In this document: one piece after another, positions 25,859-34,423 of the stretch
Position numbering within the stretch: the stretch's first letter is position 1
Layout: each line of letters begins with the position of its first letter
Source: Hyphomicrobiales bacterium
GTDB lineage: Bacteria; Pseudomonadota; Alphaproteobacteria; Rhizobiales; Rhizobiaceae
DNA: 64,000 bases
Direction of reading: 5' to 3'
Assembly (NCBI GenBank): GCA_900466945.1
Contig: UBNV01000016.1
Location: 62,001 to 126,000 of the forward strand
Made by a program: the position numbers and the translations under genes
The notes under the pieces: model-generated
Told to the model about the DNA's origin: nothing
Database searches by the model: none
What the model saw: only the letters and a program-made list of their open reading frames with translations

Positions 25859-26860
25859 TCAGGCCGTCGCGCCGTCAAGTATAACAAATCCGGTGTCGAT
25901 GATCTGCGCCTCGCCGGGCCGTTCGGCTTGAGACAGAAGCGCTTCGACAGCCGTCTTACCGATGTTAAATCGGTTGGAGAGCACGGTTGACAGGGGCTTT
26001 GGCAGCGCCTGGCCGATCTCTAGCCCATTGAATCCGAACAGCGCTAGCTGCTGCGGCACCTGAAGCCCGGCACCCACGCAATACAGGAAGCCGCCGACTG
26101 CCATGTCGTCGTTGGAGAAGACAACCGCATCCGCAGCTATGCCTGTGGCCAGCAAGCGGGCGAGCGTGTCGCGGCCGGCAATCGTCGAGCTCGGGCCGTC
26201 ATGGCGCTTCTCAACAGTGAGCGAGAGGCCAACTCCGGACAGGGCGTCGCAAAGGCCGTCATATCGGGCCCGGGCTCGACAGTCGGCCGTCCAGTCGTGA
26301 CCGACATAGCCGATCCGTCTATACCCACGGCGCACCAGATGCTCGGCTGTCGCCCGGCCGGCCCGGCGATGGGAAAGGCCGACGGCGAGATCAATGGGTT
26401 TATTATCGATGTCCATCAATTCGGCAACGCGAATGCGGCTGTCCTCCAGCATCCGTCGGGCTGTATCTGTGTGGTCGAAACCGGTGACGATCACTGCGGT
26501 TGGGTTCCAGGCGAGGAGTGCGGCAACGAGCTTCTGCTCCTTGCCGGGGTCATAGTCGGTGACGCCGACCATTGCCTGGTAAGGTGTCCCCGCGAGACCG
26601 GCATGAATGCCCCGCAGCACCTCGGGAAACACGATGTTGGAGAGTGAGGGCAGGATAACGCCGATGATCAGGGAGGCCGAAGAGGCAAGCGAGCCAGCAG
26701 CCCGGTTGGGTACATATCCCAGCTTATCGATGGCTTCGAGAACGCGCCGGCGAGTTTCTTTTGCAATCGCCCCCTTGTTGCGGATGACCCGCGACACAGT
26801 GTTCTCGCTGACATTGGTCAGCCGAGCCACATCAACCAGCGTCGGAGTCTTCGATCGCAT
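25859..26860 (-). CDS. LacI-family transcriptional regulator (gluconate-repressor-like)
   Basis: A 333-residue LacI-type protein. The helix-turn-helix LVDVARLTNVSENTVSRVIR lies near residues 8-27, with hinge GYVPNRAAGSLAS. The effector domain has IIGVILPSLSNIVFPEVLRG and LALFGFNGLEIGQALPKPLS. ATG 26860 is chosen because the DNA-binding domain begins right after it; an ATG at 26902 would add a tail without homology. It heads the OtnK/OtnC operon and is divergent from LtnD. AGCGCT-centred palindromes at 26951 and beyond are plausible operators. Confidence 0.92.
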   Translation of the reverse strand: MRSKTPTLVDVARLTNVSENTVSRVIRNKGAIAKETRRRVLEAIDKLGYVPNRAAGSLASSASLIIGVILPSLSNIVFPEVLRGIHAGLAGTPYQAMVGVTDYDPGKEQKLVAALLAWNPTAVIVTGFDHTDTARRMLEDSRIRVAELMDIDNKPIDLAVGLSHRRAGRATAEHLVRRGYRRIGYVGHDWTADCRARARYDGLCDALSGVGLSLTVEKRHDGPSSTIAGRDTLARLLATGIAADAVVFSNDDMAVGGFLYCVGAGLQVPQQLALFGFNGLEIGQALPKPLSTVLSNRFNIGKTAVEALLSQAERPGEAQIIDTGFVILDGATA

Positions 26861-26946
26861 CGTTCTACTGTTCTCCCAACCTTGCGCGTGCGGCCGGTTC
26901 ATGCCGACGCCTGACACCTGGAAGCCAGGACAGCGTCACAGTCTTA

Positions 26947-27021
26947 TCTCAGCGCTAACATAATTTGGTTGATACTCGCTAGACTATGTGTTGGAAATTG
27001 TGGAAGCGCTGATAGAGCGCT
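26947..27021. promoter_or_regulatory. Cluster of AGCGCT-centred operator-like sites
   Basis: TCTCAGCGCTAACA (26947-26960), AAGCGCT (27004-27010) and AGCGCT (27016-27021) share the centre seen in many GntR/LacI-type operators of the gluconate subgroup. They lie between the LacI start (26860) and the LtnD start (27311), a position fitting control of both arms. The assignment to this regulator is inference. Confidence 0.45.
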
Positions 27022-27310
27022 GCTTGTGGATATCCATTGGGGGAGGACGAATCGTGGAAGACTCCGTCGCGGGCCTGCTACTCGCTTTCGCCGCAGCCCC
27101 CCTTTATGTTTGTCAGCAACAGGCAGGATCAGACCTGTTTGGGACTGCCGTCACGGCTCCGCGCAGCAGGGTGGCGGTTTCGTGTTCGTCCAGTCATCGT
27201 CACAAATAGAGGCTAGACGCCGCGGATTTCCGAGGCCTTCCTTACATTTTTCTTGATGCCAAGATTCCGCTCAAGCGGCTGATTGGCCTCGACAGAAGGA
27301 GCATTCACCG
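27022..27310. other. Leader stretch before the tetronate dehydrogenase gene
   Basis: About 290 bases without a convincing gene. A plus-strand frame of 73 codons (26988-27209) matches nothing I recognise and lacks a ribosome site. A GAAGGAGC at 27296-27303 serves the LtnD start. No hairpin with a T-run was found. Confidence 0.5.
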
Positions 27311-28222
27311 ATGGATCACCTTTCGTCCGTTGCCGTCATAGGCCTCGGCTCCATGGGTCTCGGCATGGCCCGCTCGCTAATCAGGGCTGGACTGTCCGTG
27401 CGCGGCTTCGACATTAGCAGCGCTGCAATCACCTCCCTCGAAGCCTCCGGCGGCACCTCGGCTGCGAGCCCAGCCGATGCCGTGACCGGTGCCGATGTCG
27501 CGATCATCGTCGTGGTCAACGCCGCCCAGACAGAAACCGTGCTCTTTGGCGACAACGGCGTCATATCCGCGATGAAGCCAGGGGGTGTCGTGATAGCCTG
27601 CGCAACCGTCTCGCCAGCTGAAGCCAAGCACTTTGCGGCACGCGTCGAAGAAGCAGGCCTGTTTTATGTCGACGGCCCGATCAGCGGCGGATCAAAGAAG
27701 GCAGAGGCCGGACTGCTGACATTCATGGCCTCTGGCTCAACATCCGCCTTTGCTGCCGCACGCCCGGCGCTCGACGCTATGGCGGGCACGGTATACGAAC
27801 TCGGTGACCAGCCCGGCATCGGTTCCTCCTTCAAGGTCGTTAACCAGCTTTTGGCCGGAGTGCACATCGCCGCCGCCTGCGAAGCGATCACATTTGCCAA
27901 GAGCCTCGACCTCGACATTTCACGGGTCTTCGACGTGATCACCAAATCAGCGGGAAACAGCTGGATGTTCGAGAATCGCATCCCGCATGTGCTGGAAGGT
28001 GATTACACGCCGCACAGCGCGGTCGCGATCTTCACCAAGGATCTCGGGATCGTGTCTGATATAGGTCGCCAGACGAAGTTCCCCCTGCCGATCGCAAACG
28101 CCGCACTCCAGCTCTTCATTATGACCGAGGCCGCCGGCATGGGACGCGACGACGACAGCTCCGTTGCAAGGCTCCTCGCCAAAGTGGCCGGCCTGAAGCT
28201 GCCCGGCATGGATGAGGCCTGA
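27311..28222 (+). CDS. ltnD: L-threonate-type dehydrogenase (3-hydroxyisobutyrate dehydrogenase family)
   Basis: A 303-residue beta-hydroxyacid dehydrogenase. The NAD fold is AVIGLGSMGLGMARSLIRAG; substrate motif DGPISGGSKKAEAG lies near residue 120; the catalytic Lys is in SSFKVVNQLLAGVH near residue 178. LtnD oxidises L-threonate to 2-oxo-tetronate. The choice over a generic 3-hydroxyisobutyrate dehydrogenase comes from its position one base before OtnI and divergent from OtnK/OtnC. D-erythronate or another tetronate cannot be excluded. Confidence 0.85.
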   Translation: MDHLSSVAVIGLGSMGLGMARSLIRAGLSVRGFDISSAAITSLEASGGTSAASPADAVTGADVAIIVVVNAAQTETVLFGDNGVISAMKPGGVVIACATVSPAEAKHFAARVEEAGLFYVDGPISGGSKKAEAGLLTFMASGSTSAFAAARPALDAMAGTVYELGDQPGIGSSFKVVNQLLAGVHIAAACEAITFAKSLDLDISRVFDVITKSAGNSWMFENRIPHVLEGDYTPHSAVAIFTKDLGIVSDIGRQTKFPLPIANAALQLFIMTEAAGMGRDDDSSVARLLAKVAGLKLPGMDEA

Positions 28223-28223
28223 C

Positions 28224-28991
28224 ATGCCAAAATTTGCCGCCAACCTGTCGATGATGTTCAATGAGGTGCCTTTCCTTGACCGTTTCGCGGCGGCTGCAAA
28301 ATGCGGCTTCACGGCCGTGGAGTATCTTTTTCCCTACGACCATCCCGCCGAACTCGTTGCGGGGCGGCTACAGGCAGCCGGGCTCACCCAGGCGCTCTTC
28401 AACATGCCGCCAGGTAACTGGGCCGCCGGTGAACGCGGTCTCGCGGCATTGTCGGGGCGCGAGGCGGAGTTCGCGGCGGCTCTAGACACAGCCATCTCCT
28501 ATGCCAAGGTGATCGGCACGCCACTCCTGCATATGATGGCAGGACTGGCTCCGCCCACCGATCCCCAAGCAGTTGCCACCTATCGCGACAATCTGAAGCG
28601 CGCCATGGAGGCCACAGGTGAGGCCGGAGTCGGCCTCGTCATCGAGCCTATAAACGGGCGTGACATGCCAGGGTACTTCCTCAACGACTTCAATCGCGCG
28701 GTCGACTTCATTGGCGAGATGAATGCAGCCCATGTGAGACTCCAGTTCGATATCTATCACCGTCAGATCCTGCATGGCGATGTCATCGTCGCGCTCCGCA
28801 ACATGGCCCCGGTCATCGGCCATATCCAAACCGCCTCGGTGCCAGAGCGTCACGAGCCTCTGAGCGGTGAACTCGATGACCGTAGGATTTTCGCAGAGAT
28901 CGACGCGACTGGCTACCAGGGTTATGTCGGTTGCGAATATCGCCCGGCCGCCAGTACCATCGAAGGCCTCGGCTGGATGAACAAGCTCTGA
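28224..28991 (+). CDS. otnI: 2-oxo-tetronate isomerase (hydroxypyruvate-isomerase family)
   Basis: A 255-residue xylose-isomerase-like TIM barrel. Metal-ligand acids sit in VIEPINGRDMPGYFL (about residue 145), LQFDIYHRQILHGD (about 178) and GYVGCEYRP (about 238). FAANLSMMFNEVPFLDRFAA is the usual family N-terminus. OtnI converts 2-oxo-tetronate to 3-oxo-tetronate, linking LtnD to OtnK. ATG 28224 follows the LtnD stop by one base; an in-frame ATG four codons earlier overlaps LtnD and is less likely. Hydroxypyruvate isomerase is the family alternative. Confidence 0.86.
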   Translation: MPKFAANLSMMFNEVPFLDRFAAAAKCGFTAVEYLFPYDHPAELVAGRLQAAGLTQALFNMPPGNWAAGERGLAALSGREAEFAAALDTAISYAKVIGTPLLHMMAGLAPPTDPQAVATYRDNLKRAMEATGEAGVGLVIEPINGRDMPGYFLNDFNRAVDFIGEMNAAHVRLQFDIYHRQILHGDVIVALRNMAPVIGHIQTASVPERHEPLSGELDDRRIFAEIDATGYQGYVGCEYRPAASTIEGLGWMNKL

Positions 28992-29178
28992 ACTTGTTTG
29001 GCGATTGATCCGCATGGGCGACACGGATCGTTATTTTCGGCCCCTGCCCTAACAAGTCGCGTCCATCTGCATCAGCAGCAGGCTGAACAATTGGCCACGG
29101 CATTTCGAACCCAGTTCGAAGAACGCGCATGCGACCAGCATAAATTCAACGGCAGAACAGGGATGACGTTGTCGACGA

Positions 29179-29224
29179 TTGACACGACAGTCAACTGGTG
29201 CATAACTGGTCATACCAGTGGAGG
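29179..29224 (+). promoter_or_regulatory. Promoter with FadR-type operator for the GntR gene
   Basis: TTGACA (29179-29184) is followed after 17 bases by ATAACT (29202-29207), a reasonable -35/-10 pair. ACTGGTCATACCAGT (29205-29219) is a perfect TGGTnnnACCA palindrome overlapping the -10. An extra half-site AACTGGT (29193-29199) lies exactly 11 bases, one helical turn, upstream of the first arm. GGAGG at 29220-29224 then sets the GTG start at 29231. The layout is a textbook autorepression design. Confidence 0.7.
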
Positions 29225-29230
29225 CCAGTT

Positions 29231-29983
29231 GTGAGCTCAGTCGTCGCAGAGATGTCGTCGGATGTTGCCGGCACAGAAAAGGTACTGACCTTTTTCCGTG
29301 AGCAGCTTTTGTCGGGAGTGCTAAAGGAAGGGGATCGGCTGCTCGGAGAGCGAGAGCTGTGCCTGGCACTCAGCGTCTCACGCCCCGTGCTGCGGGAAGC
29401 CATGAGATCGCTTGCCAATCTCGGCTTTCTCGATATTCGTCACGGCAAAGGCGCGTTTGTGCGCAAGGCCGATCTGGCCGTGCTCGGCGACTTCCTCACC
29501 TTCTGCCTTGCCCAGCAGCCCGACATGATGGACGACATCATGCAGGCCCGGATCGCGATCGAATGCCAGGCAATACGTCTAGCGTGCACCCGCGCCACGG
29601 ACGGCGACCTCTCCCGCATCGGGGGATTACTGGCACACCTTATGGAAACGCTCGACAGTGCGGAGGATGGGGGAGCCGCCGATTTTGCTTTCCATCTTGC
29701 GCTGGTCGAAGCCAGCCGCAGCCCTGCGCTCGTCACAATCTATCAGTCCATCGCGACACTTTTGAAGCGCAGCCACGTCAAGCGGCGCGTTGAAACACGC
29801 GATACCGGTGGCATCCAGGACTACCTGGTGGAGGCCCATCGCGAGATCTATCTCTGCCTGCTTTCGCGCGACCCGGACGAGGCCGAGAAAAAGCTCAGAC
29901 AACATTTTGCCATCGGCGACGAGCTTCGACGCAGAAGCTACATCGCCGCGTTCACGAGGACGGATCTGCCGAAAGAGGAGTGA
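29231..29983 (+). CDS. GntR/FadR-family transcriptional regulator
   Basis: A 250-residue FadR-subfamily regulator. The winged helix-turn-helix contains GERELCLALSVSRPVLREAM near residue 45, with wing LDIRHGKGAFV. The FCD domain follows, with acidic/His positions in DFAFHLALVEA and VEAHREIYLCLL. The start is GTG 29231, because an excellent GGAGG lies 6 bases upstream and the operator occupies the region where a longer ATG start at 29198 would lie. It precedes the TRAP transporter genes by 34 bases and probably regulates them with the tetronate genes. Confidence 0.91.
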   Translation: MSSVVAEMSSDVAGTEKVLTFFREQLLSGVLKEGDRLLGERELCLALSVSRPVLREAMRSLANLGFLDIRHGKGAFVRKADLAVLGDFLTFCLAQQPDMMDDIMQARIAIECQAIRLACTRATDGDLSRIGGLLAHLMETLDSAEDGGAADFAFHLALVEASRSPALVTIYQSIATLLKRSHVKRRVETRDTGGIQDYLVEAHREIYLCLLSRDPDEAEKKLRQHFAIGDELRRRSYIAAFTRTDLPKEE

Positions 29984-30017
29984 CGCAGGTCCGTTTTCAT
30001 CCAAGGAGGAGAAAGTA

Positions 30018-31010
30018 ATGCTGAACATTTATAAACTGGGCGCCGTTGCAGCGGCCGCCCTGACGTTATCGCTCGTCGCAAACACCGCGACGTCGGCAGA
30101 ACTGCGCTATGCGCATGTCGGCGCCGAAGGGGACATTCAGACGATATATGCAGCCCAGGCGGCGGAAGGCATCAAGTCTGCGACCAATGGGGAAGTCAAC
30201 GTCACCGTCTATCCCGCGAGCCAGCTCGGCGGTGTGGCTGAGATGGTCGATGGCGTGCGCATGGGCTCGATCTCGTTGGGCCACCACGACTTCGCGTCGC
30301 TTGCCCGTCTTGTGCCCGAGGTTGCGGTCTTCAACGCGCCATTCATCTACCGCGATGGCGCCCATGCGCTGGCCGCCACGGATCCAAACAGCTCTCCGGC
30401 ACTTCAGGCGGTCAACGAGAAGCTGATTGCTCAAGGGGTACGCATTATCGGCCGTATCTATCGTGGCGATCGGCATATTTCGTCGAATTTCCCGGTCAAG
30501 ACGCCAGCGGATCTCGCAGGCAAGCCGTTCCGCGCTGTACCGCTCGAACTCTGGGTCTCCATGGTCAAGGGCTTCGGCGCGATCCCGACGCCCGTCGAAG
30601 TGGCAGAACTCCCGACAGCACTGATGACCGGCGTGGTGGTCGGACAGGAAAACCCGCTGACCATGATAGCATCCAACAACCTCAATGAGGTCCAGTCGCA
30701 TCTCTCCATGACCGGGCACATGCGCGCCGTGCTTGCCGTCTTCATCAATGAGGAGATCTGGCAAGGCCTCAGCGAAGATCAGCGGACTTCGATCACCAAA
30801 GTGCTCGATGACGAGGCAGAAAAATCCCTGAAATTGGCAAGTGAATCCGAGAGCAAGCTGGTGAGTGACCTCAAGGGCCGGGGCATGACGGTCATCACCG
30901 AGGCGGACGGGCTTGATCTCAATGCCTTCCGCGACAAGGTCAGCGCCCAGATCAAGCAGGATTTCCCCAGCTTCGAACAGCTGATCGCCGAGATCGCGGC
31001 TGTCCAATAG
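30018..31010 (+). CDS. TRAP transporter solute-binding protein (DctP family)
   Basis: A 330-residue periplasmic DctP protein with a signal peptide (MLNIYKLGAVAAAALTLSLV and on, cleavage near TSAELR). The mature domain begins LRYAHVGAEGD; the conserved Arg that grips a carboxylate is within GKPFRAVPLELWVSM near residue 175, and QENPLTMIASNNLNEVQ is the usual C-domain motif. The ribosome site AAGGAGGAG precedes ATG 30018; the longer frame upstream overlaps the GntR gene and is rejected. TRAP binding proteins take organic acids, which suits a tetronate such as threonate or erythronate. Confidence 0.93.
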   Translation: MLNIYKLGAVAAAALTLSLVANTATSAELRYAHVGAEGDIQTIYAAQAAEGIKSATNGEVNVTVYPASQLGGVAEMVDGVRMGSISLGHHDFASLARLVPEVAVFNAPFIYRDGAHALAATDPNSSPALQAVNEKLIAQGVRIIGRIYRGDRHISSNFPVKTPADLAGKPFRAVPLELWVSMVKGFGAIPTPVEVAELPTALMTGVVVGQENPLTMIASNNLNEVQSHLSMTGHMRAVLAVFINEEIWQGLSEDQRTSITKVLDDEAEKSLKLASESESKLVSDLKGRGMTVITEADGLDLNAFRDKVSAQIKQDFPSFEQLIAEIAAVQ

Positions 31011-31078
31011 CCAATGCGAAACGGGAGGGACATGCGTCGCTCCCGACCTTGTCCCAGACATCAAATGGAGTTTGCAAG

Positions 31079-31546
31079 ATGCGTCTGCCCGAACGCGTCC
31101 TGACCGCAGTTGTTGCCATGCTGGTCGCAGGACTTGTCCTCGTGCCCACCGCCCAGGTCGTCATGCGCAATGTTTTCACTCTGCCATTCATCGGGGCCGA
31201 AGAGCTGACGCGGTTCCTGCTGATCTGCCTCGTCTTCTGTGCCTATCCACTGGTCGTGCAAAACGGCGAGAACATCGTGATGGGGGAAATCAAAGCCGCT
31301 CTACCGGCGCGCCTACGCGCTCTTGTCAACATAGGAATTTCAGTGAGCGCCATAGCCATCTCAGGTTTCCTAGCCTGGGTGACCGCTACCAACATTTCCA
31401 GAAACCTGACGAATGCCACGCCGACCCTCGGTATCCCTTTCTGGATTTTCCTCGGGGCGACGTTGTTCGGATTCGCCGGCGCCGTCCTGGTCCATCTGAT
31501 CCACTTGCGCAAACCACCGCAGGCGGACAAAAACATCGCGGTCTGA
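31079..31546 (+). CDS. TRAP transporter small permease (DctQ family)
   Basis: A 155-residue membrane protein with four hydrophobic segments, the size and layout of DctQ subunits. VVMRNVFTLPFIGAEELTRF near residue 25 is the conserved DctQ stretch. GGAG 8 bases before ATG 31079 fixes the start; a TTG ten codons upstream is less likely. It forms the membrane unit with DctM immediately downstream. Confidence 0.92.
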   Translation: MRLPERVLTAVVAMLVAGLVLVPTAQVVMRNVFTLPFIGAEELTRFLLICLVFCAYPLVVQNGENIVMGEIKAALPARLRALVNIGISVSAIAISGFLAWVTATNISRNLTNATPTLGIPFWIFLGATLFGFAGAVLVHLIHLRKPPQADKNIAV

Positions 31547-31556
31547 GGAGCGTCCT

Positions 31557-32834
31557 ATGGGTTTTCTGGTCGTCATCGCGTTTCTCAGCCTTTTCATCCT
31601 CGGATTTCCGGTGGTCTACGCTATCCTCTTGCCATCGATCGTCTACGTGATGATCGAGGGGCTGCCCTTTGGCCTGTTGGCGCAGAGGATTACCTATGCG
31701 CTCGATTCCTTTCCGCTTGTCGCAGTCCCGCTCTTCATATTCGTCGGCAATCTGATGAACCTCTCGGGCATTACCGACCGTATCTTCCGGTTCGCCTATA
31801 CTCTGGTCGGCCGCATACCGGGCGGTCTGGCACAGGTCAACGTGTTCGGCAGCCTTGTATTCTCAGGCATGTCGGGGGCCGCACTTGCTGATATCGGAGG
31901 GCTCGGTCGCATCGAGATCGACGCCATGAAGAAGCGTGGTTTCAACCCGGCATTCGCCGGAGCCGTGACCGCCGCGTCTGCCACGCTCGGGCCGATCTTT
32001 CCGCCGTCCATTCCGCTGATCGTCTACGGTTCGGTGACCAGCGTTTCGATAGTCCAGTTGCTGGTCGCTGGCATCGTTCCTGCCATCATGTGCACGATCC
32101 TGTTGATGCTGACCGTCCTGATCGTGGCCATCCTGCACAATCACCCCCGAGCGGAACGATGGCCAACTGCACGGGAAATTGTCAGCAGTTTTCTACCTGC
32201 CCTACCCGCCATCGTCGCACCACTGCTGATGGTCGGCGGCATGACAGCCGGGGCTTTCACACCGACTGAAGCGGCGGCGATGACAGCTGTCTATGTCATC
32301 TTGATCAGCGGCCTCATCTATCGTGAGCTGACCTTGGCTCATCTGTGGAATTCAGCGGTGCTGACGGCGCGCAGCTCCAGCGCCATTCTCATCATCGTTG
32401 CCTCAGCCGCCTTGTTTGGCTGGATCCTCGCGGTCGAACAGGTGCCGCAAACCTTTGCCGCTGCCCTGCTCGGGCTGTCGAATGATCCACTGATGCTGCT
32501 CGTAATTGCCAACTTGATCTTCTTCGTTGCTGGCATGTTTCTCGATTCTACGACAGCAACGCTGCTGCTCGTCCCGATCATCGCTCCGCCGCTGGTTCTC
32601 GCCGGCGTAGACCCAGTCCAACTCGGGATCGTGACCATCTTCAACCTGATGCTGGGTCTTCTGACACCGCCGATGGGGCTGTCGCTGTTTCTCGTGTCCG
32701 ACATTGCGAAAGTGTCTGTTCGACAGTTGCTGAAGGCGCTTCTGCCATTTTACGTCCCGCTCCTTTCCACGCTTGTAATTCTGACCTTTGCGAAGGATTT
32801 CACGCTGTGGCTGCCCCGCATGATTGCTCAATAA
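31557..32834 (+). CDS. TRAP transporter large permease (DctM family)
   Basis: A 425-residue polytopic permease with about 12 membrane segments. Typical family stretches are SGMSGAALADIGGLGRIEID near residue 103 and FTPTEAAAMTAVYVILI near residue 235, with LGLLTPPMGLSLFLVSDIA near residue 365. It drives sodium- or proton-coupled uptake of the DctP ligand. It lies 10 bases after DctQ and 16 bases before the RpiB-like gene, forming one operon. Confidence 0.94.
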   Translation: MGFLVVIAFLSLFILGFPVVYAILLPSIVYVMIEGLPFGLLAQRITYALDSFPLVAVPLFIFVGNLMNLSGITDRIFRFAYTLVGRIPGGLAQVNVFGSLVFSGMSGAALADIGGLGRIEIDAMKKRGFNPAFAGAVTAASATLGPIFPPSIPLIVYGSVTSVSIVQLLVAGIVPAIMCTILLMLTVLIVAILHNHPRAERWPTAREIVSSFLPALPAIVAPLLMVGGMTAGAFTPTEAAAMTAVYVILISGLIYRELTLAHLWNSAVLTARSSSAILIIVASAALFGWILAVEQVPQTFAAALLGLSNDPLMLLVIANLIFFVAGMFLDSTTATLLLVPIIAPPLVLAGVDPVQLGIVTIFNLMLGLLTPPMGLSLFLVSDIAKVSVRQLLKALLPFYVPLLSTLVILTFAKDFTLWLPRMIAQ

Positions 32835-32850
32835 CCTGGAGAACTTACAT

Positions 32851-33297
32851 ATGCGCATCGTCATCGGCTCCGATCACGCCGGATTTCCACTCAAGTCCAC
32901 CATCGTCGATTACATAAAATCGTTGGGCCATGAGGTCACGGATGTCGGTTCCTACGATCCTGAGCCTGTCGATTTTCCCGATGTCGCGAAGAACGTGACC
33001 GCTTTGATCATCGCCGGCAAAGCAGAACGCGGCCTGCTCGTCTGCGGTACCGGTGTCGGCGCCTCGATTGCCGCCAACAAGGTAAAAGGCATCCGGGCCG
33101 CGGTATGCCACGACGTGCACTCCGCGCACCAGTCGGTGGAACATGACGACGTCAATGTCATGTGCATCGGTGCTCAGATCGTCGGCGCCTGGTTGGCCAA
33201 AGACCTCGTGGAGGCTTACCTGAAAGCCGAATTTTCGACAGACGAGGATTTTCGCCGCCGCGTAAGGAAGCTCGCGGAGATGGAGCAAGAAGGCTGA
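32851..33297 (+). CDS. RpiB/LacAB-family sugar-phosphate isomerase
   Basis: A 148-residue RpiB-type isomerase. The start IVIGSDHAGFPLKSTIVDYI and the catalytic loop LLVCGTGVGASIAANKVKGI (Cys near residue 66) are canonical. The C-terminal loop reads CHDVHSAHQSVEHDDVNVMC, where ribose-5-phosphate isomerase B usually has an Arg-containing SREHND type sequence. That change suggests a different phospho-sugar, for example a tetrulose phosphate as in erythritol pathways. It is the last gene of the TRAP operon. Ribose 5-phosphate isomerase activity remains possible. Confidence 0.85.
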   Translation: MRIVIGSDHAGFPLKSTIVDYIKSLGHEVTDVGSYDPEPVDFPDVAKNVTALIIAGKAERGLLVCGTGVGASIAANKVKGIRAAVCHDVHSAHQSVEHDDVNVMCIGAQIVGAWLAKDLVEAYLKAEFSTDEDFRRRVRKLAEMEQEG

Positions 33298-33469
33298 CGG
33301 TAAGCGTCTGGTTCTCAGGCCACACTGTGGCGACGAAGGCGCAACAGCTCCATCCCCTTGAGCCACGGTCCCGGATTCTCTTGTCCGATAGGCTAAGGGT
33401 CTTGACGGTGATGGGGCGTCAGTCGCTCTTTAGGAAGCGAACAAGCCCCACACCGCAGCCTGGTATTGA

Positions 33470-34324
33470 TCACAAAACGGCATTGAGGTCCTTCGGCACG
33501 GTTATCAGATAGACCGGATCGAGCCTGCCTTCGGGGACAAGCATGCGTTTGCCCTTGCCCAGATCGATCGCCGTCTTTTCCAGACGCTTGAGCCACGCAT
33601 GAGGGTGACGATCCGCGAAGAAGAAGAACAGGCGTTTCACCTTGACGCTGTCACAGTCGATCAGCAGCTTTTGCAACCGCCTCGGACTGAAATTCGCCGC
33701 GCCTTGCATGATCATGTCGGCCTGATGGAAACTCTCATGGCGTGGCAGTTCATCGAGCATTTCCAGATAGGCGCGCTCGGGCTGGGAGAGTGTCAATGGC
33801 CAATCCCATTGCCCCCACGCAAGCGAGGTCAGGCTACCACCCTGAAAGCGGTTGAGATCTTGACCTGTTCCGTCCGCGATATTCGAGGCCAGACTGCCAA
33901 ACCCCTGCGTGATCTGATCATCCCGGAAGAGGGTCGCGCTGTTGTGATAGACAAAACGCTGAGGAAGGTTCAGCTTGTCCAACCAAGTTGGCGGCTTTTC
34001 CGGCCCGCAAAGATGGACGGTCTTCGTCTGATGCGAGAGATAATGGGCAAAGCCCTGAAGCTCCAATGCTGTGCGCCCACCCACATGTAGCGGCGTTCGC
34101 AATAGCAGGGTCTGAAGGGAAATAACGACTTGCTGCCAGCTGATCGTGCCGCGCGGCCTTTTGTAAACACTGCGCACCGGCTGTTCCAGCCAGCCGTTCT
34201 TGACGTAATAGGCGCGCAAATTGCTGGCGATACCGCGCCCTTCCAGCCAGGCTGCATTCACTACCAGTCCTTCGGGAAGATCTTTCTCGAGTTGGTTTAG
34301 ATGCGACGCAGATTGCACAGCCAT
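33470..34324 (-). CDS. AbiEi-type antitoxin/transcriptional repressor, orphan
   Basis: A 284-residue protein resembling the AbiEi antitoxin family of type IV toxin-antitoxin systems. It has an N-terminal winged-helix region (LEGRGIASNLRAYYVKNGWL, then VYKRPRGTISWQQVVISL) and a long C-terminal domain with VGGRTALELQGFAHYL and RLQKLLIDCDSVKVKRLFFF. The partner AbiEii nucleotidyltransferase normally follows, overlapping the stop. Here the 170 bases downstream encode no such protein, so the gene is an orphan or half of a decayed system. It adjoins other mobile-type genes (HigBA, HTH protein). Confidence 0.75.
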   Translation of the reverse strand: MAVQSASHLNQLEKDLPEGLVVNAAWLEGRGIASNLRAYYVKNGWLEQPVRSVYKRPRGTISWQQVVISLQTLLLRTPLHVGGRTALELQGFAHYLSHQTKTVHLCGPEKPPTWLDKLNLPQRFVYHNSATLFRDDQITQGFGSLASNIADGTGQDLNRFQGGSLTSLAWGQWDWPLTLSQPERAYLEMLDELPRHESFHQADMIMQGAANFSPRRLQKLLIDCDSVKVKRLFFFFADRHPHAWLKRLEKTAIDLGKGKRMLVPEGRLDPVYLITVPKDLNAVL

Positions 34325-34423
34325 GTTGAGGATAATACCCGGGTCTTACCACATTCAAGTTTGGAGATGCCAGAAAATGCTCAGCATAATTGACCCTATT
34401 TGATCAATCCCAAACCTGATACG

